The notes under the pieces were generated by a model. It saw nothing but the letters and a program-made list of their open reading frames with translations, was not told the DNA's origin and searched no databases. A DNA stretch of 42,716 bases from Nitrososphaerota archaeon. Lineage in GTDB: Archaea > Thermoproteota > Nitrososphaeria > Nitrososphaerales > JACPRH01. Of this stretch, positions 16,909 through 25,004 are shown in pieces (the first letter of the stretch is position 1; each line of letters opens with the position of its first letter). The stretch spans positions 1-42,716 of the forward strand of contig JACPRH010000001.1 of assembly GCA_016190055.1 (NCBI GenBank), written 5' to 3'. A program made the translations under genes and the position numbers.

Positions 16909-19900
16909 TTGGAACTGAAATCGTTTATTGATCTGAAGAAGAGCCTCGGTACTGCTTCAATAAAGGGTGTTACTCTCTTGATTACACTTCTACTTGTGTC
17001 TCAGATTCTTATTATCACGCCATCTTATGCACTAACCTCTACCTCTATAACACCAATCAGCCTAGGCAGGCACTCTGTGCCTGAAGCCTCAGGGATCGTA
17101 GCTTCCAGAACCTACTCCAACATCTACTGGATGCACTCAGATTGGAGGGGCACGTCAGACGACTATGCTGTTTACGCGGTAGGTGATAATGGAAAGACCG
17201 TGAAAAAATTCATGGTCACTGGAGCGAGCCACGATAACTGGGAGGACATCGCCATAGACGAGAACAGAAACCTATGGATATGCGACATAGGTGACAATGA
17301 CCGACAAAGAGCCACCTATGCGCTCTACAAGATCCCAGAGCCAAATCCTTACGGCAGCAAAACTACTGCCTCAGTAGCTGCCACCTACAGATTTGCTCTC
17401 CCTGACGGGTCCAGAGACATGGACAGTTGCTTCGTTTGGCAAGGAATCCCATACGTCATCCATAAGGGAACGGGCGCAAGAATGTACAAGATCCCATCAT
17501 TAGACACATCCAAAACAGTTACTGCGCAACTAGTAGCTACATTCAACAAAGACAGCTACATAGGCGGCGCAGATATCTCAAAGGATGGACGTAGACTTGT
17601 ATTTCTCTCAGACACAAATGACAACCAGTGGGTAATAGAGCGATCTGCAAGCTCCACAAACGTCAAAGACTTCTTCACCTCCCCAACTCACGAGTGGAAG
17701 CTTAGCTTCTACAACGGCGCAGGAGGAGGCATAGCATTTGTCAACGCGAAATATGACTTTGTGGTCAGCAGCGAATCAGGCGGCTTCTGGATGGTCACCC
17801 AAGATATGTATGACCCATCTGGACCCGAGCCCGGAGTTGAAGGAGGAACTCTCTCAGTCACCACCACCCCTGTTAACGGAGAAGTATTCGTAGACGGGTC
17901 TTCATGGGGCATTGCTCCAGTAAGCAAGTCCATAGCTGCAGGATCCCACTTAGTCTCCTTCGGCGCTGTATCAGGCTACACAGAGCCAGCTGACATCCCA
18001 GTATCGGTGAATGAAGGAAACAACACATCGGTAACAGGAACATATGGATCGATCATCCCGCTGTCCAACAACCCAACCTACATGCTATCCTTCCAGGGAT
18101 ACGATTTCAACAACAAGGGTGAAGTGTCGGTGCTAGTGAACAATCAGGTAGTAGCTACGCTTCCTACAAGCTATTCACCGCAGAACGCTCAGGCCTACAT
18201 AGACTTCTCATTGAACATAACAAACTATGTGGTTAACGGCGCTAATACGCTCACCTTCCAGCAGAACATGTACTCAGGCGGCGTAAGAAACGTAGTAATC
18301 AGCAACTCGAGCGCAGTCATCTACAGCAACAGCACCTACTACAGCATGCGGGCAGGAGGTTCAAGACCATCAGTAACATATAGTTTCACAACCACGGTCA
18401 ATACTCCGCCTCCACCAGTCAACGGAACACTCTCAGTCACCACCACCCCTGTTAACGGAGAAGTATTCGTAGACAGCATATCATGGGGATCAGCTCCTGT
18501 AAGCAAGTCCATAGCTGCAGGATCACACACCGTGTCCTTCGGTACAGTGTCAGGCTATACAACACCAGCTAGTGTCACGACATCAGTCACAGCTGAGTTA
18601 ACCACCTCAGTCACAGGAACATATATTCCAGCCAATCCTCCACCTAACGGTCAATACACGCTATCCTTCCAAGGCTACGACTACGATAACAAAGGCGAAG
18701 TCACTGTACTAGTGAACAACCAAGTGGTAGCTTCACTCCCTACAGTTGAATCCTATCAGAACAACAATGTGTGGAAGAGCTTCTCACTAGACATATCCAA
18801 TTACGTAGTGTCAGGCAGCAACACCATCACCTTCCAGCAGAACCTATACTCATCGGGAGTACAAGCTGTTCAGGTAACTGAGTCAAGCAATATGCTGTTG
18901 GACGACAACACACCTCATGATTTGTGGACAGGTGGCACAAGCTCAGTCACATATACATTCAGCACTACTCCTCCGCCCCCAGATCAAGGAATACTCTCAG
19001 TAACTACTACCCCTGTTAGCGGAGAGGTGTTCGTGAACGGCACATCCTGGGGAGTAGCTCCAGTAAGCAAATCTGTAGCAGCAGGAACCTATACTGTGTC
19101 ATTCGGCTCAGTGGCAGGATACACTACGCCATCCAGTGTCACGGTCTCAGTTACTGCTGGATTGACGACCCCGGTTGAAGGAACGTACATACCTGTTACT
19201 CCACTCAGCGGAACCCTATCTGTCACCACGACTCCAGTGAATGGAGAAGTATTCGTAGACAGCATATTATGGGGATCAGCTCCAGTTAGTAACTCGGTAG
19301 CTACAGGCGCCCATAAAGTCTCCTTCGGAGCAGTGCCAGGTTATACAGCACCATCTAGTGTTACAGTCTCAGTTACAGCAGAAGTAACTACTTCAGTCAC
19401 AGGCACATACATCTCCGCTCCACCAGGCAACTTAACAGGAACCTACAGGCTATCATTCCAAGGATATGACTTCAACAACAAGGGAGAGGTATCAGTACTA
19501 GTGAACAACCAAGTGGTTGCTACGCTTCCTACAAGCTATGCTCCTCAGAACAAACTGGTATACGTAGACTTCTCGCTCAACATAACCAGCTACGTGGTAA
19601 ATGGCAGCAACACCGTCACCATTAGACAGAACCTATACTCAGGCGGAGTAAGAAACGTCGTAATCAGCAACTCAACCGCAGTCATCTACAGCAACACCAC
19701 CTATTACAGCATGCAAGCAGGCGGTAGTAGACCATCAGTAACATACAAGTTCACTACTACTATCACTGCTCCGCCTCCACCAATCAATGGGACACTTTCA
19801 GTCACCACCACACCTGTTAATGGGGAGGTGTTCGTTGACAGCATATCATGGGGTGTTGCTCCAGTAAGCAAGTCAATAGCTGCAGGATCGCATACCGTGT

Positions 19901-21642
19901 CATTTGGTACAGTGTCAGGATATAATACGCCTGCTGATGATACCGTATCTGTTACTGCTGGATTGACAACCTCAGTTACAGGAACATATACTGAAGTGTC
20001 TCCGCCGCCCAGCGGCCAATACACTCTAAGCTTCCAGGGGTATGATTATGATAGCGTGGCTGAAGTAACTGTTCTAGTCAACAATCAGTTTGTTATGTCG
20101 CTGCCTGAAAGTGAGTCCTCTCAGAACAACAACATATTCAAGAGCTTCACACTAGACATTACTACGCATATAGTTTCAGGCACCAATACAATTACTTTCC
20201 AGCAGAACCTCTACTCCTCAGGAGTTCAAGATGTCCAAGTAACAGCAGAATCTACAGTATTGTTAAGCAACAGCACCTATTACGATCTATGGGTCGGTGG
20301 CACCGCATCAATAACGTATACATTTATGGGCGAACAGATTTCGCAGCTGCTGCAAGTTAGTGGGAACCAAATTGTCGATGCGTACGGTAGCCCAGTTAAA
20401 ATGGTGGGAATCAACTATGGCCATTTCAAAGGAGCTTACGGGCTTGATCCGCGAAACTACCATCAGGAAGCAATTAACATCAAGAATGACGGTTTCAACG
20501 CTGTAAGGCTGGTTGTAGAGTGGGGTAACCTTGAAACTAGCGCCAACCCATCTGTCTTCACATACAACGAGACAGGCATCAACGATGTTCTCAACATGAT
20601 CGATGAACTTACTGGACAAGGCCTCTATGTAATCATCAAGCTCCACACAGATGGAGAGCCTCGGTTTAGATACGTCAATCTGAAGAATTTCCTCGGCGAC
20701 CAATACTGCAATGAGGATCCTGACATCGGCAACGCGTTTAACACTAGGCTGGGAGACAACTTCTACTACCAGTCCCGCGCAGCCAACCCAACAGGGCCCT
20801 TCGCTCACTTCAGCGCGATGTGGGAGAAACTCTCGGAGACCACAAGAAATAACGACAAAGTAGCGGGCTACGATCTCCTGAACGAGCCTTGGACATGCAT
20901 TACAAAAACCGCGAGTGAAGCCGTGCCTATTCGAGCAGGATGGGTGAACAGAGTTAATGAGTTGATCTCGGATCTTCGAAGCAATGGAGACAACAAGATA
21001 ATCTTCGTCGAGCCCGCTCCAATGTGGTCGCGCTTCGGAGATGAATACGTGGGCTTCACCTTCACCAAGCAGAGCGACAACAACGTAGTCTACTCATGGC
21101 ACTGGTACGAGGGATTAGCTAGCCATAGTGGCGCAATGACTACATGTAGTGGATTCCCCTCGATGGAGAACCTCACTAGACTCTGGGGAAACATCACTTT
21201 AGACGTTGACATCTCCTGCAAAGACACCCCGGTCTGGCTTAAGCAGGCACAGGACGCCTATCCCAATGTGCCGTTCGACATCGGAGAGTTCGGCAACATC
21301 TACACAAACAGCGAAGGCGACGAGGATCAACAATGGATCCAGAACTCAATAATTCTCTTCAAGGCTAAGAACGTCACCGGATACTTCTACTGGTCATCCA
21401 AAACAACAGGAACCTGGATCTCAGACATACAAGCCTCATTACCTTGGAACAACCCAACTATCCTTACCTCATATGCCCGCGAAATTCCCAAAGCACACAA
21501 AGACTCCACAATCAGCCCAATCACTTACGACGATACTTCTTCGCCCGTACTGTGGAAAGGCAGAGATTCAACAGCGATAATGACCATCAACCAACAACCG
21601 CCGCTTGTGACTCAACCAAAAACTCCAACCGCAACACGCTAA
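16909..21642 (+). CDS. Giant secreted GH5-family glycosidase with PEGA and beta-sandwich repeats
   Basis: The 1577-residue protein starts at TTG and has a signal sequence (GVTLLITLLLVSQILIITPSYA). Residues about 45-305 look like a beta-propeller (repeated YAVYAVGDNGK, EDIAIDENRNLWICDIGD, GGADISKDGRRLVFLSD strands). Then come five PEGA domains (starting near residues 313, 506, 694, 768, 961) and four beta-sandwich-like modules (near 388, 581, 845, 1036; LSFQGYDY...VSVLVNNQVVATLP). The C terminus from about 1150 is a glycoside hydrolase family 5 barrel: acid/base Glu 1326 in DLLNEPW, nucleophile Glu 1460 in DIGEFGN. It probably cuts a beta-linked polysaccharide outside the cell. No C-terminal anchor is in frame. 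The modules may bind carbohydrate or the cell surface. Confidence 0.85.
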   Translation: MELKSFIDLKKSLGTASIKGVTLLITLLLVSQILIITPSYALTSTSITPISLGRHSVPEASGIVASRTYSNIYWMHSDWRGTSDDYAVYAVGDNGKTVKKFMVTGASHDNWEDIAIDENRNLWICDIGDNDRQRATYALYKIPEPNPYGSKTTASVAATYRFALPDGSRDMDSCFVWQGIPYVIHKGTGARMYKIPSLDTSKTVTAQLVATFNKDSYIGGADISKDGRRLVFLSDTNDNQWVIERSASSTNVKDFFTSPTHEWKLSFYNGAGGGIAFVNAKYDFVVSSESGGFWMVTQDMYDPSGPEPGVEGGTLSVTTTPVNGEVFVDGSSWGIAPVSKSIAAGSHLVSFGAVSGYTEPADIPVSVNEGNNTSVTGTYGSIIPLSNNPTYMLSFQGYDFNNKGEVSVLVNNQVVATLPTSYSPQNAQAYIDFSLNITNYVVNGANTLTFQQNMYSGGVRNVVISNSSAVIYSNSTYYSMRAGGSRPSVTYSFTTTVNTPPPPVNGTLSVTTTPVNGEVFVDSISWGSAPVSKSIAAGSHTVSFGTVSGYTTPASVTTSVTAELTTSVTGTYIPANPPPNGQYTLSFQGYDYDNKGEVTVLVNNQVVASLPTVESYQNNNVWKSFSLDISNYVVSGSNTITFQQNLYSSGVQAVQVTESSNMLLDDNTPHDLWTGGTSSVTYTFSTTPPPPDQGILSVTTTPVSGEVFVNGTSWGVAPVSKSVAAGTYTVSFGSVAGYTTPSSVTVSVTAGLTTPVEGTYIPVTPLSGTLSVTTTPVNGEVFVDSILWGSAPVSNSVATGAHKVSFGAVPGYTAPSSVTVSVTAEVTTSVTGTYISAPPGNLTGTYRLSFQGYDFNNKGEVSVLVNNQVVATLPTSYAPQNKLVYVDFSLNITSYVVNGSNTVTIRQNLYSGGVRNVVISNSTAVIYSNTTYYSMQAGGSRPSVTYKFTTTITAPPPPINGTLSVTTTPVNGEVFVDSISWGVAPVSKSIAAGSHTVSFGTVSGYNTPADDTVSVTAGLTTSVTGTYTEVSPPPSGQYTLSFQGYDYDSVAEVTVLVNNQFVMSLPESESSQNNNIFKSFTLDITTHIVSGTNTITFQQNLYSSGVQDVQVTAESTVLLSNSTYYDLWVGGTASITYTFMGEQISQLLQVSGNQIVDAYGSPVKMVGINYGHFKGAYGLDPRNYHQEAINIKNDGFNAVRLVVEWGNLETSANPSVFTYNETGINDVLNMIDELTGQGLYVIIKLHTDGEPRFRYVNLKNFLGDQYCNEDPDIGNAFNTRLGDNFYYQSRAANPTGPFAHFSAMWEKLSETTRNNDKVAGYDLLNEPWTCITKTASEAVPIRAGWVNRVNELISDLRSNGDNKIIFVEPAPMWSRFGDEYVGFTFTKQSDNNVVYSWHWYEGLASHSGAMTTCSGFPSMENLTRLWGNITLDVDISCKDTPVWLKQAQDAYPNVPFDIGEFGNIYTNSEGDEDQQWIQNSIILFKAKNVTGYFYWSSKTTGTWISDIQASLPWNNPTILTSYAREIPKAHKDSTISPITYDDTSSPVLWKGRDSTAIMTINQQPPLVTQPKTPTATR
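17845..20330 (+). repeat. Alternating in-frame repeats within the glycosidase gene
   Basis: PEGA-coding units at about 17845-18045, 18424-18627, 18988-19191, 19210-19410 and 19789-19990 alternate with modules at about 18073-18396, 18649-18966, 19438-19760 and 20014-20330. Two PEGA units stand side by side. DNA identity is high over stretches: the 40-odd bases beginning CTCTCAGTCACCACCACCCC occur identically in units one and two. Modules 1 and 3 form one type (FNNKGEVSVLV, SNSTYYSM-like) and modules 2 and 4 another, so the array grew by duplicating a larger block. Confidence 0.85.
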
Positions 21643-21652
21643 ATAAACTCTC

Positions 21653-21689
21653 AGGATACGCAAATACCGGAAGGTTGACAGCGTATCCT
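21653..21689 (+). terminator. Stem-loop plus T-rich run after the glycosidase gene
   Basis: AGGATACGC and GCGTATCCT form a perfect 9-base stem around a 19-base loop, 11 bases after the stop codon. TTACTTTTTC follows directly. This is the best intrinsic-type terminator in the window. Confidence 0.55.
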
Positions 21690-21880
21690 TTACTTTTTCA
21701 TAGACACCAAGCTGGGAGAAGTGCTACAATTGCTGCAGTGATGTTGGCGATTGCTCTGCGCCTAAAGAGAAGACATAGTGCTACATCAAGACCAAGTTAA
21801 AAGAAGGGGAAGGTGCTGCATGCAGGCATCTGTCAGATGGAAGAATTGTTATCACTTGAAATTAAACCCAATAAAAAGAG

Positions 21881-21888
21881 TTATAACC
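21881..21888 (+). promoter_or_regulatory. TATA-like promoter of the first cytochrome b gene
   Basis: TTATAACC lies about 29 bases before the ATG at 21914, fitting a leaderless or nearly leaderless transcript. Confidence 0.4.
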
Positions 21889-21913
21889 AAACTGAATTAC
21901 AATAACTGCTCGG

Positions 21914-22735
21914 ATGTTCTCTAGCCTGCTCCAGATATCAGGTGTCCCGTTCCGCCTAGATGACTTGCTCGCATTAGCGATTATCGCCGCAGCTATTTTC
22001 GGCTGCGCCGCGCATTTCTTCCGTGAAATCATCTACGGGCGAAGAGGCCAGCGGTGGAACATGATCTTCGAGCAGATTGAGCGATACGACAAGATCCAAA
22101 TAGTGATTCACTGGGTCTTTCTTGCCCTACTCCTCGGTCTCTTCATCACTGGGTTATTCATATACAAAATGGACTACTTTTTAGACGCTAGTCCCCAGAT
22201 AGCGTCAGTAGGTCTCAGAAACTGGGTTGCGTACCACTGGTACTTCTCCATCGCTGTGATCAATATAGGCATATTCCACATTATCTACGACTCCTTAATC
22301 ATCCGCAAATTCAGGGAAGCATGGGTCTCACGACGAGACATCACGAACATGAAGGCGATTATTCAAAACTTTACTGCGCGGACAAAGGAGTATCCGCGGC
22401 TTGAGAAGCTTCATCCAATGCAGAAAATGTTCCACTGGGCCACATTTGTCAACATCTTTCTACTAGGCTTCACCGGGCTTACTATCTGGGAGCCTTTCCA
22501 AGGCTTCATCCAAGCATCAGGTTTAGGTGCATTCAACGACTGGCTCTACATCTTCAAGAGCAGGTTCCTGCACGATATACTCACCTTCACGCTTGTAGGA
22601 CTCATAATAGGACACTTCTACTTCAGCACCCTAATTCCGACAAACTGGAAAGTGTTCCGAGGCATCATCTACGGCAGACTGAAGCTTGAAGAAGAAGTCG
22701 ATCAAAAGAAGCAGCCAGAAACAACAAACGCCTAA
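21914..22735 (+). CDS. Membrane cytochrome b of the formate-dehydrogenase-gamma/Ni-hydrogenase type
   Basis: The 273-residue protein has an extra N-terminal membrane segment (LDDLLALAIIAAAIFGCAAHFF), then the four-helix di-haem core. Candidate haem ligands are His in IQIVIHWVF (helix 1), YHWYFSIAVINIGIFHIIYD (helix 2), LHPMQKMFHWATF (helix 3) and FLHDILTFTLVGLIIGHFYFS (helix 4). It would exchange electrons between a periplasmic-side or cytoplasmic partner and quinone. The same pattern recurs in the cytochrome b at 30777-31490, so the two are paralogues. No catalytic subunit is adjacent on its strand. It is monocistronic and converges on the PGF-pre-PGF protein. Confidence 0.85.
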   Translation: MFSSLLQISGVPFRLDDLLALAIIAAAIFGCAAHFFREIIYGRRGQRWNMIFEQIERYDKIQIVIHWVFLALLLGLFITGLFIYKMDYFLDASPQIASVGLRNWVAYHWYFSIAVINIGIFHIIYDSLIIRKFREAWVSRRDITNMKAIIQNFTARTKEYPRLEKLHPMQKMFHWATFVNIFLLGFTGLTIWEPFQGFIQASGLGAFNDWLYIFKSRFLHDILTFTLVGLIIGHFYFSTLIPTNWKVFRGIIYGRLKLEEEVDQKKQPETTNA

Positions 22736-22785
22736 ACAGCAGTAATCACAACACCCATCAACAAAAAGCCGGATCCATCTATCAC

Positions 22786-22804
22786 AGTTAGGCTCCGCTT
22801 AACT
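22786..22804. terminator. Small hairpin between convergent genes
   Basis: AGTTAGGC and GCTTAACT pair over eight bases (one G-T) around a three-base loop. It sits between the cytochrome b end (22735) and the end of the leftward surface-protein gene (22844). No T-run follows, so the call is tentative. Confidence 0.3.
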
Positions 22805-22843
22805 TAACCTGAGAAGATGTAACGAGTCCGTTCACTAACTAGG

Positions 22844-23608
22844 CTACATTTGTTTGGAGCGAATTACGGCGAGCAAAACTATTGTGGCTACCACTGCTAC
22901 ACCGATAGCTACGTAGGTGAATGTATCGTCGTTCTGGACAATGGTGGTTACTGTGGTCGTTACTACGGGTGTAGATGTAGAGGTTACAGTGGTCTGTGAT
23001 GTTGTGGCAGTCATAGTTTTAGCGGCTGCGCCCTCGGTTGTATTATCCGCGGTCGCTAGTCTACCGGATATGGCGTAGTCGCTGGAGGAAAGGTTCTGCA
23101 TTTCAGCTGAGAACAACACTTCATCCGACGACGTCGAGTTAACATTCTTTGCGAAGGAAATCAGTGACCAGTCTCCCTTAGCTGCGCCGAGGACACCGAC
23201 CGTGCTCTTAGCATCATCTTGATTCTGAGATAACCAGGCTGATGGAACCCCGAAGATTATCTTAGTGCAGAGAATGTTCTCTAAAGGTATGTTGGTTCGG
23301 ATTGACAAGTACTTGTAGACTGAACCCTGCGCATCAGCGAGCTCAGCAGGCTTACTGTCGCGCACCTCGATTGTTAGGTCTGCATTCTCAATATTTTTAG
23401 ATACTGCAATTTCCAGCGTTTTTATCGGGAACTCTTCACGGCTGCTGATAGGTATAGTAGCTGCAGTTCCACCGTTAACCGATAACTTTGACACTTTAGC
23501 TGTATTTCCTGTTAGCTCAATAACTACGTTTTGCGCGAAAACCGTCAGCGGCGTAAAGGTTAGGGAAATTAGCAGGAGGCAGGTTACAAAGAAAAACCGT
23601 TGGGTCAC
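22844..23608 (-). CDS. Surface protein with a PGF-pre-PGF-like domain, Thr-rich stalk and C-terminal anchor
   Basis: The 254-residue protein has a signal peptide (FFFVTCLLLISLTFTPLTVFA). The central region contains VYKYLSIRTNIPLENI, KIIFGVPSAWLSQN and GDWSLISFAKN, then SSSDYAISGR, which follow the order and spacing of the archaeal PGF-pre-PGF domain of surface proteins. A Thr/Ser/Val-rich stalk (TSTSTPVVTTTVTTIV) leads to one membrane segment (YVAIGVAVVATIVLLAVI) and a short basic tail. It is expected to be anchored and exposed outside. The GTG start lies 26 bases from a TATA-like element. It is divergent from the blue-copper gene, so the two may be co-regulated. Its function is unknown. Confidence 0.72.
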   Translation of the reverse strand: MTQRFFFVTCLLLISLTFTPLTVFAQNVVIELTGNTAKVSKLSVNGGTAATIPISSREEFPIKTLEIAVSKNIENADLTIEVRDSKPAELADAQGSVYKYLSIRTNIPLENILCTKIIFGVPSAWLSQNQDDAKSTVGVLGAAKGDWSLISFAKNVNSTSSDEVLFSAEMQNLSSSDYAISGRLATADNTTEGAAAKTMTATTSQTTVTSTSTPVVTTTVTTIVQNDDTFTYVAIGVAVVATIVLLAVIRSKQM

Positions 23609-23630
23609 AAGTAATTATTACCTTTAGGTC

Positions 23631-23640
23631 ATATATTCTT
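23631..23640 (-). promoter_or_regulatory. TATA-like promoter of the PGF-pre-PGF-like gene
   Basis: On the minus strand this reads AAGAATATAT, centred about 26 bases upstream of the GTG at 23608, consistent with leaderless transcription. Confidence 0.5.
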
Positions 23641-23730
23641 ACCTGAACTTGCCTACACAGTAAGCGGATCTAACCTAGATTACACCTGAAGAAGCCTGTT
23701 GAGACATACGCGGTTCAAATGGATGGGAGA

Positions 23731-23740
23731 ATCTATATAT
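23731..23740 (+). promoter_or_regulatory. TATA-like promoter of the blue-copper gene
   Basis: ATCTATATAT is centred about 31 bases upstream of the ATG at 23768, leaving a leader of only a few bases. Confidence 0.5.
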
Positions 23741-23767
23741 CACTAGGTAAACGCCACGCAACACAAG

Positions 23768-24424
23768 ATGCATGTCTCGAACACTCTCATCATGGCCGTA
23801 GTTGCAGCGATGCTGGGGCTGAACATTGCAATAGGTTACATGGCCTTCAGCGAGCCGCCGGACTACTCGGTAAACATCGCACCAAACACGCAGCAGGTCT
23901 ATCAAGGCGACTCCGGCGCATATAGTGTTGACCTATCGTCGCTACGCGGCTACTCATCGCAGATTCGTCTCCGAGTCACTCAAGCGCCTGAAGGAGTAGA
24001 CGCGTATTTCGAAAATAACGTCACCCAGCTGGCCAGCAGCCAGAACACCTCGCTAAAAATGAGTTTCAAAGTCGCCAAAGATGCACCAGCCGGCCTCAAC
24101 GACATTATAATTGAAGCAAACGGCGGAGGACTGGTACATAAAATCACAGGGAAGATAAACATCGTAGGAACAGGGCGCGTCGTCGTCAACATCGTAAACT
24201 TCTGGTTCTACCCAACCAACCTAACAATCCGAAAAGGAACTGAGGTCCTATGGATAAACAAGGATCCGACAGGACACACCGCTACTGCCAACGACAGAAC
24301 ATGGGACTCAAAGCTTCTACAGCAGAATCAAGAATACGTCTTCAAGTTCGACAAAGTAGGAGCATACCAATACTACTGCGTACCGCATCCGCAGATGATT
24401 GCTCAAGTCAAAGTTGTAGACTAG
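23768..24424 (+). CDS. Membrane-anchored blue-copper (cupredoxin) protein
   Basis: The 218-residue protein has an N-terminal membrane anchor or signal (TLIMAVVAAMLGLNIAIGYMAF), an Ig-like beta domain at about residues 30-135, and a C-terminal plastocyanin-like domain. Type 1 copper ligands are visible: His in PTGHTAT, then Cys, His and Met in YYCVPHPQM. It probably shuttles single electrons on the outer face of the membrane. It lies between the surface-protein gene (divergent) and the CuA operon (convergent), the only mobile-type copper carrier in the cluster. The extra N-terminal beta domain is uncommon in simple plastocyanin-like carriers. A 12-base hairpin follows directly. Confidence 0.88.
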   Translation: MHVSNTLIMAVVAAMLGLNIAIGYMAFSEPPDYSVNIAPNTQQVYQGDSGAYSVDLSSLRGYSSQIRLRVTQAPEGVDAYFENNVTQLASSQNTSLKMSFKVAKDAPAGLNDIIIEANGGGLVHKITGKINIVGTGRVVVNIVNFWFYPTNLTIRKGTEVLWINKDPTGHTATANDRTWDSKLLQQNQEYVFKFDKVGAYQYYCVPHPQMIAQVKVVD

Positions 24425-24449
24425 CTGAACTATAGCTGTTCAGCTAGTC
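24419..24449 (+). terminator. 12-base perfect hairpin overlapping the blue-copper stop codon
   Basis: GACTAGCTGAAC and GTTCAGCTAGTC pair perfectly around a seven-base loop. The left arm includes the stop codon at 24422-24424. It lies between convergent genes and probably ends transcription from the left. Confidence 0.5.
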
Positions 24450-24499
24450 CTAAGCAAGCCACACCATGGCTCTATGTATCCATCAGAATAGGCGAAAGG

Positions 24500-24518
24500 G
24501 TTGGAAGCTGTTTCCAAC
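24500..24518 (-). terminator. Hairpin downstream of the CuA operon
   Basis: GTTGGAA and TTCCAAC form a seven-base stem around a five-base loop, about 40 bases beyond the end of the leftward CuA gene. A terminator role is inferred from place. Confidence 0.35.
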
Positions 24519-24557
24519 TCCCATCTAAGGTTAAACTGGTTGACTTCTTGCTCGGAC

Positions 24558-24995
24558 CTATTGCTGGTCTTCGACCTTGATGTAGCCTTTCATGTCGAAA
24601 TGACCAATCCCACAGTAGTAGGTGCAGTAGTACTCGAAGACGCCGACTTTGTCTGCAGTGAACGCTATAGTCTTAGTTTCGTTTGCGAACACGTTGGATG
24701 TGAGGTTCCACTGCACATTATAGAGGCCGTGCTGAACATCCATACTTGTTAAGTGGATGATGACGTGATCACCTTTATTCACAGTAATGTTCTGAGGGTA
24801 GAACTGCCACATAATCGCAGTCACATAGAACTCCTTTGTGCCCCCGTCTCCGCCTACAACCGGGTATCTATTGGTCTCATACCAGTAGACAACACCGTAA
24901 GTGGGCACGGCAGTAATGACTATTAGCAGCACAGCGAGGGTTCGTTCGAACCCGCTCTTCTTAACACGAATATTTTTTCGCTCCAACTCTCTCAT
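24558..24995 (-). CDS. CuA-domain protein, cytochrome oxidase subunit II-like, N-terminally anchored
   Basis: The 145-residue protein has a basic N terminus, one membrane segment (TLAVLLIVITAVPTYGVVYWY) and a cupredoxin domain with a complete CuA site: His in MDVQHGLYN, then CTYYCGIGHFDM (CX3CX3HX2M). The YYCTYYCGIGHFDM loop is like that of ba3-type oxidase subunit II. No subunit I gene is present in the window. It is the last gene of an operon with the polyferredoxin (9-base gap) and a second CuA protein. It is inferred to accept or pass electrons outside the membrane, linked to the polyferredoxin. Confidence 0.9.
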   Translation of the reverse strand: MRELERKNIRVKKSGFERTLAVLLIVITAVPTYGVVYWYETNRYPVVGGDGGTKEFYVTAIMWQFYPQNITVNKGDHVIIHLTSMDVQHGLYNVQWNLTSNVFANETKTIAFTADKVGVFEYYCTYYCGIGHFDMKGYIKVEDQQ

Positions 24996-25004
24996 TCACC
25001 TATT

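Noticed and set aside
17845-20330. CRISPR-like or mobile repeat array.
   Set aside because: The repeats are long, in frame and encode protein domains; there are no short direct repeats with unique spacers.
21690-21800. A frame after the giant glycosidase encodes SATIAAVMLAIALRLKRRH, which looks like a C-terminal membrane anchor displaced by a frameshift.
   Set aside because: A good stem-loop with a T-rich run (21653-21689) directly follows the glycosidase stop, the hydrophobic stretch is only about 12 residues, and the joining sequence is not stalk-like. A lost anchor remains possible but unsupported.
24501-24752. Plus-strand frame of 83 codons over the CuA gene end.
   Set aside because: It is antisense to the CuA gene, whose cysteine and histidine motifs are intact.
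24558-24995. Cytochrome oxidase operon, suggested by the ba3-like CuA loop.
   Set aside because: No subunit I gene with its multiple haem and copper histidines is found anywhere in the window.
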